A stretch of DNA of 32,218 nt from JBEIUL01 sp044356865 (GTDB taxonomy: Bacteria > Planctomycetota > Phycisphaerae > Phycisphaerales > SM1A02): the NCBI GenBank assembly GCA_044356865.1, contig JBIKVN010000006.1:1-32218 (forward strand), written 5' to 3'. Below, piece after piece: positions 31,107 to 32,218 of this stretch. The notes under the pieces were generated by a model, which saw only the letters and a program-made list of their open reading frames with translations, had not been told where the DNA came from and made no database searches. Positions within the stretch are counted from its first letter, which is position 1; each line of letters starts with the position of its first letter. The translations under genes and the position numbers were made by a program.

Positions 31107-31152
31107 GCGGCTCGAACGCGGCCGGAAGGGGCTTTCCGGGCCGTGGAACACC

Positions 31153-31158
31153 TACCAT
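31153..31158 (+). promoter_or_regulatory. TACCAT, -10-like, overlapping the leader-ORF start
   Basis: TACCAT again, 60 nt before the adaptor ATG. If it is the -10, the mRNA starts after the leader-ORF ATG at 31157 and that ORF is not made; both readings cannot hold. Confidence 0.35.
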
Positions 31159-31222
31159 GAACCCTTTCGACCCTTCCGCCCCCGACGCCGGCAGCGATCC
31201 GATCCGAAGCGAACCTTCATGA
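31157..31222 (+). CDS. Possible 21-residue leader peptide overlapping the efflux adaptor start
   Basis: ATG at 31157 opens 21 codons (MNPFDPSAPDAGSDPIRSEPS) and ends in TGA 31220-31222, overlapping the adaptor start as ATGA. It could couple translation or regulate it. It has no clear Shine-Dalgarno, and the frame is open upstream too, so it may be chance. Confidence 0.25.
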   Translation: MNPFDPSAPDAGSDPIRSEPS

Positions 31223-32218
31223 GCGACTCCCGACCCTCGACTTCCGAGACCGCCCCCAGATCCGGCGGGATCGGGAACACGCTCCTGCGAGTGGCGGTGT
31301 CGCTTGGCTTCCTCGCGGTCGGGTTCGCGATCTTCGCCCATCTCGTCCGGACCCGGCCGGTGCCCGAGAGTGCGGGCGAGGGGGACGCGGCGCGGCGGGT
31401 GGTCACGGTCGCGGCGCTCGAGGCCCCGGTCGGGCGGCAGTGGCTCGGCTACGGCACGGTGCGGCCGGTCGACGCCGCCGACGTGCCGGCCCGCGTGGCG
31501 GCCACGGTCGCGAGCCTCGGGCCGGGCTACGAGATCGGGCATTCGGTGCAGGCCGGCGAGATCCTCGTGCGGCTCGACGACGCCGACTTCCGTCGGCAGC
31601 TCGAGATCGCCGAGACCATCCTCGCGGGTCTGGCCGCCGAACGGGCGGCGCTCGAGGTCGATGAGCGCACGCTGCGGGAGACCGCGACGCTCGTCGAGGA
31701 AGACCTGGAAATCGCCCGGGCCGAGCTCGAGCGGGCGAAGGCCGCCGTCGCCGCCGAGGCGGCGGTCGCCCGGGAAGTCGACCGGGCCCGGCAGCTCGTG
31801 CTCATCGCCGAGCGGGCGGCGCTCTCGGCCCGCGAGGGGCTTGCGAAGCTCCCCGTGCGACGCCAGGCCCTCGATGCCGAGGAGGCCCGCCAGCGGGCGT
31901 CGCGCGAGCTGTCGCGGCTGAACCTCGAGCGGTGCGCGATCGCCAGCCCGCTCGACGGCATCGTCCAGTCGGCGCCGCTGGAGATCGGCGAGTCGGTCGC
32001 CCCGGGCGTCGCGATCGCCCGCGTGGTGAGCCTCGCGCGGCTGGAAGTCCCGATCCTGCTGCCGGCGACGGCCCGCGCCTCGGTGCGGGTCGGCGACCGC
32101 GTGCGGCTCGTGCCCGACCGCTCGGGGGCCGAACCCGTCGAGGGAACCGTCGAGCGCATCGCCCCCGAGGACGACGCGACGACCCGCACCATGAGCGTCT
32201 TCGTCGCGGCGCCGACCG
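31219..32218 (+). CDS. RND-type membrane fusion (HlyD-like) periplasmic adaptor, C-terminus beyond window
   Basis: At least 333 residues. Residues 21-43 are a membrane anchor (TLLRVAVSLGFLAVGFAIFA). The half-lipoyl motif (about 90-125, IGHSVQAGEILVRLDDADF) precedes a long coiled-coil hairpin (about 126-236, rich in ERAALE, ARAELERAKAAVAAE). A second lipoyl half (CAIASPLDGIVQSAPLEIGESVAPG) and the start of a beta-barrel domain follow. These adaptors link an inner-membrane RND or ABC pump to an outer-membrane channel. The pump and channel genes are expected just beyond the window. A TACCAT and a possible leader ORF lie upstream. Confidence 0.88.
   Translation, partial: MSDSRPSTSETAPRSGGIGNTLLRVAVSLGFLAVGFAIFAHLVRTRPVPESAGEGDAARRVVTVAALEAPVGRQWLGYGTVRPVDAADVPARVAATVASLGPGYEIGHSVQAGEILVRLDDADFRRQLEIAETILAGLAAERAALEVDERTLRETATLVEEDLEIARAELERAKAAVAAEAAVAREVDRARQLVLIAERAALSAREGLAKLPVRRQALDAEEARQRASRELSRLNLERCAIASPLDGIVQSAPLEIGESVAPGVAIARVVSLARLEVPILLPATARASVRVGDRVRLVPDRSGAEPVEGTVERIAPEDDATTRTMSVFVAAPT

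Noticed and set aside
1..32218. rRNA, tRNA, insertion sequences, prophage or integrase
   Set aside because: Looked for in the gene-free stretches on both strands by eye; no cloverleaf with TTCGA-type arm, transposase or integrase motif was seen. A covariance-model scan could not be run.

Overview
This window reads as a piece of a very GC-rich bacterial chromosome, most likely a planctomycete of the Phycisphaerae type. That assignment is inference, not a database result. It rests on several traits seen together: secreted proteins with paired dockerin-like calcium loops (DLDGNG...AGDLA), a short C-terminal VPLPGAAGL-helix-RRRRR sorting-type tail, an excisionase-type HTH fused to a receiver domain, a DUF1573 secreted protein, many lipoproteins, and several starts that look leaderless. 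No rRNA, tRNA, insertion sequence, integrase or CRISPR array was found. It looks like core chromosome rather than a transferred island.

Layout, left to right. 1-3994 (minus): an alpha-L-fucosidase, a YcaQ/AlkX-type DNA glycosylase and a small zinc-ribbon protein form one tight run. A DUF6265 lipoprotein and a truncated glycosylasparaginase follow from their own promoter. 4010-4633 (plus): beta-carbonic anhydrase. 4634-5015: a gene-free convergent gap with a 77-bp duplication and four GC palindromes. 5016-5855 (minus): a DUF4097 lipoprotein. 5946-7859 (plus): aguB and aguA, which convert agmatine to putrescine. 7904-12062: an outer-membrane barrel protein, then a 1058-residue secreted protein of unknown function with two calcium-loop motifs and a 155-residue glycine linker. 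12136-15818: an MFS transporter, a glutamate-carboxypeptidase-II-like M28 peptidase and a zf-TFIIB protein. 16112-20149: four genes with overlapping stops and starts (PQQ-type sugar dehydrogenase with dockerin-like tail, DUF1573 protein, metallophosphoesterase, TsaB). 20310-22034: an HTH-receiver protein and a degenerate-receiver/GAF protein.

22038-23966 (minus): an HTH-membrane protein, a phosphatidylserine decarboxylase and a carboxymuconolactone-decarboxylase-like protein. 23965-25134 (plus): mutY, whose start codon shares a CATG with the HTH gene. 25103-27514 (minus): a PgpH-type 7TM-HD phosphodiesterase, probably acting on c-di-AMP. 27515-27918: a gene-free divergent region packed with copies of a 13-bp dyad, TTGGCCTGTCCAA. 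27919-29178: a lipoprotein and a PEP-CTERM-like exported protein. 29274-31092 (minus): gatC-gatA for tRNA amidation. 31219-end: a truncated RND-type membrane fusion protein preceded by a possible 21-residue leader ORF.

The most unusual signals are the TTGG-N5-CCAA cluster, a recurring TACC(A/C)T element 8-9 nt before ATG that implies leaderless mRNAs, a palindrome touching the Shine-Dalgarno of the DUF4097 gene, the receiver domain lacking its phosphoacceptor, and the large unassigned secreted protein.
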